From Lysobacteraceae bacterium (GTDB lineage: Bacteria > Pseudomonadota > Gammaproteobacteria > Xanthomonadales > Rhodanobacteraceae): 18,837 nucleotides of DNA. The DNA is taken from NCBI GenBank assembly GCA_018971925.1, contig JAGWZT010000009.1, forward strand, positions 1 to 18,837. Direction: 5' to 3'. The translations under genes and the position numbers were made by a program. How positions within the stretch are numbered: position 1 is the first letter of the stretch; the number at the start of each line of letters is the position of its first letter. The notes below the pieces were generated by a model. The model saw only the letters and a list, made by a program, of their open reading frames with translations, was not told the origin of the DNA and searched no databases. This document shows positions 1 through 7,294 of the stretch, in pieces.

Positions 1-1591
1 TACGGCTGCGGCCCTGCGCACCCTGCTTGAGTGCGGTCAGCCGCTTTTCGGTGTCTTCCAGTTCGGCCTGCAACTCGATCTGCTTGGCCTTGAACTTCTC
101 GTCGGCCTGCCGGCGCAACGTGTCCACGCGCGTGAACCGGCGCTCGTTCACCGCGCGCCCACGGATCGCGATCAGATTGGAGGGGCCGGCAAGGTCATCG
201 ATCGCATTCACGAAGAAGTCGCCGTTGTTCGCGAACGGGCTCATCAGCGCCTGGCCCTCGGTCGAACTCGACAACACCCACAGGCGATCGGACAACAAGT
301 CGGTGTCGCCGACCAGGATCACCTCGGGTTGGCGCGCGGACGCTTTCGCGGGCCCGTCGCCAGCGAACGCAGCGGGCAACTTGCCCTCGATGCGCACGGC
401 AATGGCGTAGTGCTCGCCATCCGGCGCGTAACCCTTGTAAAGCGACGCGGGGTCGCCGGCCTCGCGCACGCGCTCGGCCGGCACCACCATCGCTTCGGTG
501 GTGCTCTGGATCAGCGGATCCAGCCGCACCTGCGCGCCCGGCAGCAAGCTGAAATACCCCGTGGCCGCAACATCGATCACGCTGAGCGCGCGGGTCACCG
601 GATCGCGCCGGTTGAGTTCCTCACCGGTCAACCCGAGCACCGACGGATCCCGCACCGTCGCGCCCGTCACCGGCGATTGCACGCTGAGCGCGCGCGAACG
701 ATCCAGCAGTGCGCGGTCGCTGTCGAACGCCACGCCCCAGGCCTGGAACAGCGAACGCAGGTCGGATGCTTCGTTGCCGCCGACTTCCGAATCGGGGTCC
801 ACGAACACCAGCAAGCGGCCGCCGCCCTGCACGTAATGGTCGATCGCGCGAACGTCGGCGTGCGTCAGCCCGGACGGCTGGATCAGCACCAGCACGGCTG
901 CGTCGCCCGGCGCCAGGGTGGATAGCGAGGTCACATCCAGGCGCTGCACGTGGAACAACTGCTGCACCTGCTGCAACGCCGTCCACGGTGGCGAGGCATT
1001 GCCGTCGGCATCGGTGCCGCCCCAGATCGGCAGGCCGCTGTAGATCGCGACGCGTGGTTCCCGCGTGATGCTGAGATCGTGCAGCAACCGCGCCACGTCG
1101 TACTCGAGGAAAGGTTCCTTCGCGGGCAGGAAGAACGGAATGGCGGACGTGCGCCCGTCGCCCGCATTGCGCCCGGCCAGACCGAAAAAGATCGATTCGC
1201 CGGTGCCCTCGCCGCGCACCGGGGTCAAGCCAGCCGCAGTCGCGCGGTCCTCGTCCTCGGAAAACGGCAACGGATCGACCCGGGCCAGGTGGACGCGTCC
1301 GTGCGAGCGCCGCACCACTTGTTCGAGCATGTGCAGCACATGCTGGTGATACGCGCGCAACTGCGGCAAGCCATGGCTGGCGCGGTCGGAAAAATACAGC
1401 GTCAAGTCGATCGGCTGCTTGAGATCGGCGATGATGTTGCGCGTGCCCGGCGACAGCGTGTACAGGTGGTCGCGGGTCAGGTCGATGCGCTCGCCGCCAA
1501 ACCAGCGCGACGCACCGAGCACCAGCAGCACGTACGCCACCGCGAGGATCGGCAACAGCAACCAAAGGCGTCCGCGCCAGTGCAACCTCAT
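1..1591 (-). CDS. GldG-like ABC transporter auxiliary protein (partial, C-terminus off left edge)
   Basis: The frame is open from an ATG at 1591 to the window edge, giving 530 residues and no stop. Residues about 10-28 form one membrane segment, followed by a periplasmic-type region that starts with a YTLSPGTRNIIADLKQPI stretch typical of the GldG / ABC_transp_aux family. The last visible 40 residues are rich in charged heptads (RRQADEKFKAKQIELQAELE), a coiled coil that in this family precedes a C-terminal membrane helix, which is missing here. In the family the protein is an auxiliary subunit next to an ABC-2 permease and ATPase; it was first known from flavobacterial gliding, but homologues in non-gliding proteobacteria have no established substrate. 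Its start overlaps the permease stop as ATGA, so translation is probably coupled. The family call is firm; the function is not. Confidence 0.88.
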   Translation of the reverse strand, partial: MRLHWRGRLWLLLPILAVAYVLLVLGASRWFGGERIDLTRDHLYTLSPGTRNIIADLKQPIDLTLYFSDRASHGLPQLRAYHQHVLHMLEQVVRRSHGRVHLARVDPLPFSEDEDRATAAGLTPVRGEGTGESIFFGLAGRNAGDGRTSAIPFFLPAKEPFLEYDVARLLHDLSITREPRVAIYSGLPIWGGTDADGNASPPWTALQQVQQLFHVQRLDVTSLSTLAPGDAAVLVLIQPSGLTHADVRAIDHYVQGGGRLLVFVDPDSEVGGNEASDLRSLFQAWGVAFDSDRALLDRSRALSVQSPVTGATVRDPSVLGLTGEELNRRDPVTRALSVIDVAATGYFSLLPGAQVRLDPLIQSTTEAMVVPAERVREAGDPASLYKGYAPDGEHYAIAVRIEGKLPAAFAGDGPAKASARQPEVILVGDTDLLSDRLWVLSSSTEGQALMSPFANNGDFFVNAIDDLAGPSNLIAIRGRAVNERRFTRVDTLRRQADEKFKAKQIELQAELEDTEKRLTALKQGAQGRSR

Positions 1592-2364
1592 CCGCCGCGC
1601 CTCGCATCCAGGATCAGCACGTTCGCGGCCAGCCAGAACACGATGGTCAATGCGAAATACGCCACGTCGCCGAAATCCAGCACGCCGCGCGCGATCGCCT
1701 GGAAGTGCGCCAGCAGGCTCAGGCTCGCCAGAGCATCGGCGACGCGGTTGGAACCCAGCGCAAGCAGCGGTTGCTGCACCAACGGATCGCCCGCCAGCAA
1801 AAACAGGAAGCACACCGCGAGTGCGAGGATGAACGCGATCACCTGGCTGCGCGTCAGCACCGACAGGCATTCGCTGATCGCGAGGAATGCGCCCGCCATC
1901 AGGAAGCTGCCGATGTAACTGGCCAGGATCACGCCGTTGTCGGGATGGCCGAGGTAATTGACCGTAAGCCACATCGGGAAGGTCAGCAAAAGCGCACCGC
2001 CGATGTACAGCCACGCAGCGAGGAATTTCGCGACCACCGCCTGCCACGGCCGTATCGGCATCGTCAGCAGCAACTCCAGCGTGCCGCTGCGGCGCTCCTC
2101 CGCCCACAAACGCATTGCCAGCGCCGGCACCAGCACCAGGTACAGCCATGGATGGAAACGGAAGAACGGATCGAGGTCGGCCTGGCCGCGTTCGAAAAAC
2201 GCGCCGAGGTAGAAGGTGAACGCGCCAGCCGACAACAGGAAGATCACGGCGAACAGCCACGCGACCGGCGTAATGAGATAACCGTGCAGTTCGCGCAGGA
2301 ACACGCCGCGAAACGCCCTGCCGCGGCCGGCATGATCGACGATGTCGGAAGCATGCGTGCTCAT
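1588..2364 (-). CDS. ABC-2 type permease (GldF-like)
   Basis: This 258-residue protein is very hydrophobic, with about six membrane segments; the clearest are at residues 33-53, 72-87, 110-133, 145-165, 173-192 and 235-252. The cytosolic motif RLWAEERRSGTLELLLTMP at about 85-103 is the hallmark of GldF/NosY-type ABC-2 permeases. It would form the membrane channel of the transporter with the ATPase encoded just upstream and the GldG-like protein just downstream. It overlaps both by 4 bases (ATGA at 2361-2364 and at 1588-1591), which indicates a single coupled operon. Length is normal for the family. The substrate cannot be read from the sequence. Confidence 0.92.
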   Translation of the reverse strand: MSTHASDIVDHAGRGRAFRGVFLRELHGYLITPVAWLFAVIFLLSAGAFTFYLGAFFERGQADLDPFFRFHPWLYLVLVPALAMRLWAEERRSGTLELLLTMPIRPWQAVVAKFLAAWLYIGGALLLTFPMWLTVNYLGHPDNGVILASYIGSFLMAGAFLAISECLSVLTRSQVIAFILALAVCFLFLLAGDPLVQQPLLALGSNRVADALASLSLLAHFQAIARGVLDFGDVAYFALTIVFWLAANVLILDARRGG

Positions 2365-3305
2365 GCGGCCACGGCCGTTTCCTCGAACGCTTCATCGGTC
2401 ACCTGGCGGAACACGTCTTCGAGCCGGCCGCGTTCGAGCTGCAATTCCTCCACGCGCACGCGTTGTTCTTCCAGCAACTTCACCACGATCGAAAAAATCT
2501 CGCCGCTATCGCGCGGAAATACCGTGACGCGGCCATCGACCGGATCGACTTCCACGGTTTCGACTTCCGGCTGGCGCGCCAGCAATTCGCGCGCCAGCGC
2601 GCTCGCGGGCGCGCGAAAACTGACCGCGTGGTGGTAGCGCGAACGCTTTTCCAGTTCCGCGGGCGTGCCTTCCACGCGCAAGCGGCCGTGCGCGACGATG
2701 GCCACGCGATTGCATGCGGCCCGCACCTCGTCCAGCGCGTGCGTGGAAACAATGATCGTGCGGTCGCGCGCCATGCCGCGGATCAGCGCGTGCACCTCGC
2801 GTTGCTGGTTGGGATCCAGGCCGTCTGTCGGCTCATCGAGGATCAAGGCCGGCGGATCGTGCAACAACGCCTGCGCCAGGCACACGCGGCGGCGGAAACC
2901 CTTGGACAACGTCTCGATGGTTTGCGCGAGCACCGGCTGCAATTGCAGCCGTTCGACCATCTCGTCCATGCGGCGCGCGCCGGTAATGCCGGTCAGCCCG
3001 CGCACCCGCGCCGCAAAGTTCAGGAACTCGGCGACCGCCAGTTCGCCATAACTCGGCGCGCCTTCCGGCAGGTAACCCAATGCACGGCGCGCGGCGATCG
3101 GATCGCGCACCACGTCGTGACCGCACACCACGGCACGCCCCGAACTGGGCCGCAGGAAGCCCGCGATCATCCGCATCGACGTGGTCTTGCCCGCGCCGTT
3201 CGGGCCCAGCAACGCCAGCACCTGCCCCGGCGCCACCTTGAGGTTCAGGCCCGCCACCGCATCGAACCTGCCGTAGCGCTTGCCGAGGTTTTCGGTCTGG
3301 ATCAT
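2361..3305 (-). CDS. ABC transporter ATP-binding protein (GldA-like)
   Basis: This 314-residue ATPase shows Walker A GPNGAGKT at residues 34-41, a Q-loop region GYLPEGAP at 78-85, the signature LSKGF at 133-137, Walker B LILDEPT at 154-160, the D-loop GLD at 162-164 and the switch histidine H189. The LSKG signature in place of LSGG is the usual form in the GldA/CcmA-like ABC-2 branch, so it is not a defect. The C-terminal 100 residues form the accessory domain common in this branch. It powers the GldF/GldG-like partners encoded immediately downstream. The ATG at 3305 is preceded only by a weak GACGGGCG, and it is the first gene of the operon. Confidence 0.93.
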   Translation of the reverse strand: MIQTENLGKRYGRFDAVAGLNLKVAPGQVLALLGPNGAGKTTSMRMIAGFLRPSSGRAVVCGHDVVRDPIAARRALGYLPEGAPSYGELAVAEFLNFAARVRGLTGITGARRMDEMVERLQLQPVLAQTIETLSKGFRRRVCLAQALLHDPPALILDEPTDGLDPNQQREVHALIRGMARDRTIIVSTHALDEVRAACNRVAIVAHGRLRVEGTPAELEKRSRYHHAVSFRAPASALARELLARQPEVETVEVDPVDGRVTVFPRDSGEIFSIVVKLLEEQRVRVEELQLERGRLEDVFRQVTDEAFEETAVAA

Positions 3306-3335
3306 CGCCCGTCGGAATCACTGCATCGAGCGCGA

Positions 3336-3344
3336 ACTTTAGCA
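3336..3344 (-). promoter_or_regulatory. Candidate extended -10 promoter of the ABC operon
   Basis: Read on the minus strand this is TGCTAAAGT, an extended -10 (TGn plus TAAAGT). It would start transcription near 3329, about 24 bases before the ATPase start. No good -35 hexamer is visible, so this is only a candidate. Confidence 0.35.
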
Positions 3345-3379
3345 GGGGGGATCGCGTCGTCGGCGTGGCTAGCCGAATG

Positions 3380-3475
3380 CCGTTCGCCCTGAGCGTAGGC
3401 CCGCAAGGGCCGAAGTCGAAGGGCCACCTGCGTTTCGACTCCGCTCGCTGCGCTCGCTACGCTCAACGCGAACGG
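3380..3475. repeat. REP-like imperfect palindromic repeat
   Basis: The left arm CCGTTCGCCCTGAGCGTAGG (3380-3399) is the near reverse complement of the right arm around 3457-3475 (GCTACGCTCAACGCGAACGG). Inside are GAAGTCGAAGG and TTTCGACTCCGC, which also face each other. The right arm read on the minus strand closely matches the element at 10542, so this is a dispersed family. It fills much of the 239-base gap between the SRPBCC gene and the ABC operon. Confidence 0.7.
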
Positions 3476-3492
3476 AACGATTCAAACCGCCC

Positions 3493-3526
3493 AACGAAAA
3501 GGCCCGCACCAGGCGGACCTTTCGTT
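3493..3526 (-). terminator. Intrinsic terminator-like hairpin after the SRPBCC gene
   Basis: AACGAAA plus GGCCCGC pairs with GCGGACC plus TTTCGTT around the loop ACCAG, with one bulged A and one mismatch. It begins about 19 bases past the stop of the SRPBCC gene (minus strand). The U-rich part lies within the stem (CTTTTCGTT) and not in a long tail, so termination is likely but not certain. Confidence 0.6.
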
Positions 3527-3544
3527 CGACAGCATCGCGCCACC

Positions 3545-4975
3545 TCAACCGCGGTGACGCTTCCTCGCATGCTCGGGCTTCTTGCGCGCTTCCGGTTTCT
3601 TGGAAGTTTCCTTCTTGTCGGAAGCGGCAGGCTGGGCGCCCGCCGACGACCAGATGGACGGATCCAGCGCGGTGAACGCCTGCGTGCGTCCCGCCTGCTG
3701 GTCCGGGGTCTGCGCCGGGGCATCCTGCACGGGCAGGAACACGCGGTAGATCTGGTCGTCGTCGTTGACGCTCGGCAGCGACGCCAGCTGGTTGTAAGCC
3801 GGCGCGACCGTCTCGTTGAACTTGTAACCGTGCGTGCCGGCGTAGGCTTCCAGCGCCTTGACCATGAACTGCACGCCGCTTTCACCGGTCCACGACGCGG
3901 CCAGCACTTCGGTGGCTGGCATCATCATGGCGCGAACGTTGGCATCGACGATCAGGCGATTCTGCTTGTCGAGGCTGCCCGGCGCGGTACTGTTTTCAGC
4001 CGTGGCGGCGCCCGCGGACGACGCGGAAGACGGCTGCCCAGCGCTGCCGGTCGAAGCCACGCTGGAAGACGAGGCCGGTTTCGACGACGCAGGCGGCGCG
4101 AGCGCGTCGGCGCCGGTGGGCGGCGGTGGCAGTTTGGTGAGGTCGTAATTCTTGCCGTCCACGGTGAGCGAGGTGCTGCTGATCGGCACCGCCAGATCGA
4201 AGATGAACGTGGTGTCGCCCCACTCGGTGCGGATGGTGGTGGTCGGGCCTGCTGCCTTAACGCCCAGCTTGGCCATCGCCGCCTGGATTTCCTTCATCGC
4301 CGCGGCCTTGGCCGTGTCGATGTCGTCCACGGTACGCGGTGCCTTGGTGGAAACCAGCAGCACCGGCGTGGCGTCGCTGCGGTACAGGCCCGGGTCCACC
4401 TTGCTGTAATCGACGTTGGCGATGCCGGCCAGCATGTTCTGCAGCGCACCGAGGCCGTACTGGATCACCGTGGACGGATCGCCATGGATCCACAACGACG
4501 AATAGCGGTCGATCAGGTTCCAGCCGTAATCCACGTCGTACGACCAGGTCACCGTGCTGACGCGCTGGCCCTGCCTGGGGTCAACCTCCAGCGTGAATAC
4601 CTTGTTGGTGCCATGCCAGTCGTTGGTGAGGTTCCAGGTAACGGTGCTCTTGCTGGCGATGTCGATGTTGCCCGACTTGTTCACCAGCGTGCCGTCGCCG
4701 ATGGTCTTGTCGCCGTGCCAGTTGATGGTCGCGCCGGGGCCGTAGGCCGGGCCGGACAGCGTGAACTTGACATCCGGATCGAGTGCCTTCAGGCCCGCGC
4801 CCGCGGAATCCTCGAAGCGCCTGAAGTTGTTCAGGACGTCATAGATGTGCTGCGGGTTGTGGCTGATCTCGATCGAACGCTGGATGTGCCCGTGGCTGGG
4901 CAGGAACAATCCCACGATCACGGCCAGGATGAACACGATGATCAGGGCTACGACGAATTCGAGCACACGGGTCAT
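3545..4975 (-). CDS. Membrane-anchored SRPBCC protein with GyrI-like region
   Basis: The 476-residue protein starts with a membrane anchor (about residues 5-25) and then an SRPBCC/polyketide-cyclase-like domain (about 30-175; cues are RSIEISHNPQHIYDVLNNF and WSYDVDYGWNLIDRY). Residues about 204-266 look like the first half of a GyrI-like effector-binding domain, ending in FDLAVPI. Residues about 345-418 look like the second half, ending in YRVFLPVQ. Between them lies a Pro/Ser/Ala-rich stretch (283-335). The tail after 450 is strongly basic (KKETSKKPEARKKPEHARKR). The frame extends 47 codons upstream, but the start at 4975 is chosen because it opens directly on the anchor and has a GGAG 9 bases upstream. 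Both fold types usually bind small hydrophobic ligands; the ligand is unknown. The GyrI assignment is my inference from pattern. Confidence 0.82.
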   Translation of the reverse strand: MTRVLEFVVALIIVFILAVIVGLFLPSHGHIQRSIEISHNPQHIYDVLNNFRRFEDSAGAGLKALDPDVKFTLSGPAYGPGATINWHGDKTIGDGTLVNKSGNIDIASKSTVTWNLTNDWHGTNKVFTLEVDPRQGQRVSTVTWSYDVDYGWNLIDRYSSLWIHGDPSTVIQYGLGALQNMLAGIANVDYSKVDPGLYRSDATPVLLVSTKAPRTVDDIDTAKAAAMKEIQAAMAKLGVKAAGPTTTIRTEWGDTTFIFDLAVPISSTSLTVDGKNYDLTKLPPPPTGADALAPPASSKPASSSSVASTGSAGQPSSASSAGAATAENSTAPGSLDKQNRLIVDANVRAMMMPATEVLAASWTGESGVQFMVKALEAYAGTHGYKFNETVAPAYNQLASLPSVNDDDQIYRVFLPVQDAPAQTPDQQAGRTQAFTALDPSIWSSAGAQPAASDKKETSKKPEARKKPEHARKRHRG

Positions 4976-4984
4976 GCCAGGAAT

Positions 4985-4988
4985 CTCC
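4985..4988 (-). promoter_or_regulatory. Ribosome binding site deciding the SRPBCC start
   Basis: GGAG on the minus strand lies 9 bases before the ATG at 4975. It supports this start over the in-frame ATG 47 codons upstream, whose extra residues resemble no domain. Confidence 0.65.
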
Positions 4989-5067
4989 GGACGGCTTGTT
5001 CGCTTGGTCGACGCCTGCCCGCAGGGGCCGGCAGGTGCCACGTCAATGCAATAAACGTGAATGGCGG

Positions 5068-5073
5068 ATGTTA
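5068..5073 (-). promoter_or_regulatory. Candidate -10 box of the SRPBCC gene
   Basis: TAACAT on the minus strand sits within GCTAACATCC. It would start transcription near 5061 and give an 85-base leader. No clear -35 is seen. It lies inside the 262-base gap between the SRPBCC gene and the response regulator, which otherwise holds only the hairpin at 5178-5207. Confidence 0.3.
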
Positions 5074-5177
5074 GCGGCTTCGCTGCTTTCGCGCCATGGC
5101 ATATTTGTGCGATCATCCCTGATCACCGTTTCGTTGAAGCGCGATGCAACTTTCCCGCGATTCGCGCGCAACGGATA

Positions 5178-5207
5178 CCAGAGCGGCCTTCCATGGCCTG
5201 ACTCTGG
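5178..5207 (-). terminator. Stem-loop downstream of the response regulator
   Basis: The outer arms CCAGAG and CTCTGG pair, with an inner GGCC/GGCC pair around a six-base loop. It lies about 30 bases after the response-regulator stop. A second perfect palindrome, CTTCGGCCGAAG, lies closer to the stop at 5218-5229. Neither is followed by a T run, so this may be a processing or factor-dependent site instead of a simple intrinsic terminator. Confidence 0.35.
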
Positions 5208-5237
5208 ACAACAGCCACTTCGGCCGAAGGATACTAG

Positions 5238-5879
5238 CTAGACAATCCCCAATTCCAGCGCCTTGAGCACCGCGCGCGTACGGTCGCGCACGCCCAGCTT
5301 GGAAAGAATGTTGGAGACGTGGTTTTTCACCGTGCCTTCCGCGACCTTCAGCGAATTGGCGATTTCCTTGTTGCTGTAACCGCCGGACATCAGGCGCAGG
5401 ATTTCGGTTTCGCGGTCGGTCAGGGGATCGGGCTGGCCGAGGCTGCTGAATTGGTTGTTGATGCGATTGACGCCAGCCAACAGGCGCTGCGTTACCACCG
5501 GCGCGATCAGCGAGCCGCCACCGGCGACGGTTTTCACCGCGTCCACCAGTTGCTCCAGCGACACATCCTTGAGTAGATACCCGCGCGCACCCGCCTTCAG
5601 CCCCGCGAGCACCAGCTGATCGTCGTCGAAGGTGGTCAGGATGATGGTCGGCGGCACCTTACCGCGCGCGGAAAATTCATTCAGCACATCGAGGCCACTC
5701 TTCCCGGGCATGCGCATGTCCAGCAGGACGACGTCCGGCTTGACCTCCGGAATCTTCTGCAACGCCGCAATGCCGTCGCTGCACTCGGCCACCACCTGGA
5801 TTTCGGGCGACAGCTCCAGCAACGAGCGTATGCCCTGGCGCACCAGCGTCTGGTCGTCCACAAGACACACCGAAATCAT
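5238..5879 (-). CDS. NarL/LuxR-type response regulator
   Basis: This 213-residue two-domain regulator has a receiver domain (1-120) with acidic pair D8-D9, phospho-acceptor D54 in VVLLDMRMPG, T82/T83 and K104 in YLLKD. A LuxR-type helix-turn-helix (about 153-205) follows, with LTDRETEILRLMSGGYSNKE and the recognition-helix region EGTVKNHVSNIL. Phosphorylation by the adjacent histidine kinase is expected to promote dimerisation and DNA binding. The frame extends 14 codons upstream, but the ATG at 5879 has a near-perfect GGAGGGG five bases before it and opens on the canonical first beta strand. It follows the kinase by 64 bases on the same strand. Target genes are not evident; the SRPBCC and ABC genes next downstream on the same strand are reasonable candidates. 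Confidence 0.95.
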   Translation of the reverse strand: MISVCLVDDQTLVRQGIRSLLELSPEIQVVAECSDGIAALQKIPEVKPDVVLLDMRMPGKSGLDVLNEFSARGKVPPTIILTTFDDDQLVLAGLKAGARGYLLKDVSLEQLVDAVKTVAGGGSLIAPVVTQRLLAGVNRINNQFSSLGQPDPLTDRETEILRLMSGGYSNKEIANSLKVAEGTVKNHVSNILSKLGVRDRTRAVLKALELGIV

Positions 5880-5884
5880 GCAAT

Positions 5885-5891
5885 CCCCTCC
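5885..5891 (-). promoter_or_regulatory. Strong ribosome binding site of the response regulator
   Basis: GGAGGGG on the minus strand lies five bases before the ATG at 5879. It fixes this start over the upstream in-frame ATG at 5921. Confidence 0.8.
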
Positions 5892-5943
5892 AAACCTTGA
5901 TTCACTCAAACCCTGTGCCAAAGAATCGGCTGTTCGCTGCTTG

Positions 5944-7155
5944 TCAAATGGTACTTTCCATGGGCAAGGAAGCTTCCAGGATGAAACCCTGGTTGCGCTG
6001 GGTTTCGATGTCCAGCTTGCCGCCCACCTCGGCCAGACGCTCGCGCATGCCGTTCAGGCCGTTGCCTGGCTTGAACTCGATCGCGCCGCGGCCATCATCG
6101 CTGGCCTTCAGCACCAGTTTGCCGCCCTCGCCCTCCTCGAAGCGCAACCACAGGTTGCGCGCGCGCGCATGCCGCACCGCATTGGTGATGATTTCCTGGG
6201 TGCAGCGCAAAAGCACCTGCGCGCGGCGCGAATCGCCCACCGCGAAACGTGGCGGCAACTCGAGATGAACCTCCAGGCCCGGCACGCCTTCGGTGAGATC
6301 GCGCAGCGCGTCGGTCAACTGGATGCCTTCGTCGTCGCGCAACTCGCTGACCACCTCGCGCACGTCGGCCAGCAACTGCTTGGCGGTGTTGCGCGCGCGG
6401 GTGACGTGATCGGACGCGGCCTCGTTCACGACCAGGTGTCCGGCCACTTCAAGGTTGAGGCTGAGGGCGGTGAGGTGGTGCCCGACCAGATCGTGCAGTT
6501 CGCGTGCGATGCGCATGCGCTCGGAAAGCCGGCTGGATTCGGCCAGCAGCGCACGCGTGGCACGCAACTCGGAATTCAGGCGGCGCTGTTCCTCGCGCGC
6601 ATTGGCCTGCTGGCGCACGACCTCGGACGCGATGAACACGATTACCGAATTGCCGAAATAAAGGCCGGCCTGCAACACCGCGCCACCCAGCGTGAAGCGC
6701 GGAAACGCCCAGGTCGCGAACACTGCGATGCAACCGACGTTCTGCAGCACCAGCCATCCGAGCGCGGCCGGCAACGGCAGCAGCCAGGGCAGCACCATGC
6801 CGACCACCATCAACAGCAGCGCACCCACGCCGCTGGCGCTGAACCACGAAATCGCCAGCGCCGAACAGGTGAGCACCAGCAGCCCCAGCAGCTTGACGCT
6901 CCAGTACCGGCGCGAGTCGAGGTTGCGCGTCAGCAGCCAATAGACCACGCCGAAGACCGCGTAACTGGCCGCCCACAGCAGGATGTCGGTATGGTTTTGC
7001 GCGTGCAGCGCGCGCGCCACGTGCACCGGGTTGCGGCCTTCGGACAGGCTGTTCAACATCCAGTCGCGCTGGATCAGCGGCACGCCCACGCAGGCATACG
7101 TGATGAACCCCGCGAAACGCAGCAGGGCGACATGGCTTATCGAGAGGCGTTGCAC
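5944..7155 (-). CDS. DesK-type sensor histidine kinase
   Basis: From a GTG at 7155 the product is 403 residues. Five to six membrane helices fill residues 8-180 (for example 57-75, 87-105, 110-128, 160-178), with no large periplasmic sensor domain, as in membrane-sensing kinases of the DesK/LiaS group. A coiled linker (181-215) leads to the HisKA_3 box RIARELHDLVGHHL with phospho-acceptor H221. The ATPase domain has N box QEIITNAVRHA (N325), G1 DDGRG (353-357) and G2 GNGLNGM (364-370). The frame stays open to an ATG at 7386, but that extension is Arg-rich, overlaps the divergent GNAT gene and resembles no domain. The GTG at 7155 opens just before the first helix and lies 7 bases past a good -10 box. 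The exact start is uncertain. Confidence 0.9.
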   Translation of the reverse strand: MQRLSISHVALLRFAGFITYACVGVPLIQRDWMLNSLSEGRNPVHVARALHAQNHTDILLWAASYAVFGVVYWLLTRNLDSRRYWSVKLLGLLVLTCSALAISWFSASGVGALLLMVVGMVLPWLLPLPAALGWLVLQNVGCIAVFATWAFPRFTLGGAVLQAGLYFGNSVIVFIASEVVRQQANAREEQRRLNSELRATRALLAESSRLSERMRIARELHDLVGHHLTALSLNLEVAGHLVVNEAASDHVTRARNTAKQLLADVREVVSELRDDEGIQLTDALRDLTEGVPGLEVHLELPPRFAVGDSRRAQVLLRCTQEIITNAVRHARARNLWLRFEEGEGGKLVLKASDDGRGAIEFKPGNGLNGMRERLAEVGGKLDIETQRNQGFILEASLPMESTI

Positions 7156-7161
7156 GCGCCG

Positions 7162-7167
7162 ATCATA
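7162..7167 (-). promoter_or_regulatory. Candidate -10 box of the kinase gene (leaderless?)
   Basis: TATGAT on the minus strand ends 6 bases before the GTG at 7155, which would put the transcription start on or next to the start codon. No clear -35 or Shine-Dalgarno sequence is seen. Confidence 0.4.
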
Positions 7168-7231
7168 ACCCAGCCGGCCCGCGCGGAGCCGGCCGTCGAA
7201 GTTCGCGTCGCGGCGGCGGCGGGTGGCGTGC

Positions 7232-7237
7232 GATAAT
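7232..7237 (+). promoter_or_regulatory. Candidate -10 box of the GNAT-min genes
   Basis: TGCGATAAT is an extended -10 (TG then GATAAT). The predicted start near 7244 coincides with two consecutive in-frame ATG codons (7244, 7247) of the GNAT reading frame. No -35 match is visible. Confidence 0.45.
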
Positions 7238-7294
7238 GGCCCGATGATGGCGGCCGCGACGGCCAGCCGCAATCCGGAAGCAAAGCTACACACC

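Noticed and set aside
621..1607. Minus-strand open frame of 328 codons over the GldG-like gene
   Set aside because: It is a different frame of the same strand; its Arg/Ala-rich sequence has no family pattern while the other frame gives a clear GldG-like protein.
2895..2909. ABC signature LSKGF instead of LSGGQ as a possible inactive ATPase
   Set aside because: LSKG-type signatures are normal in this ABC-2 branch, and the Walker A, Walker B, D-loop and switch histidine are all intact.
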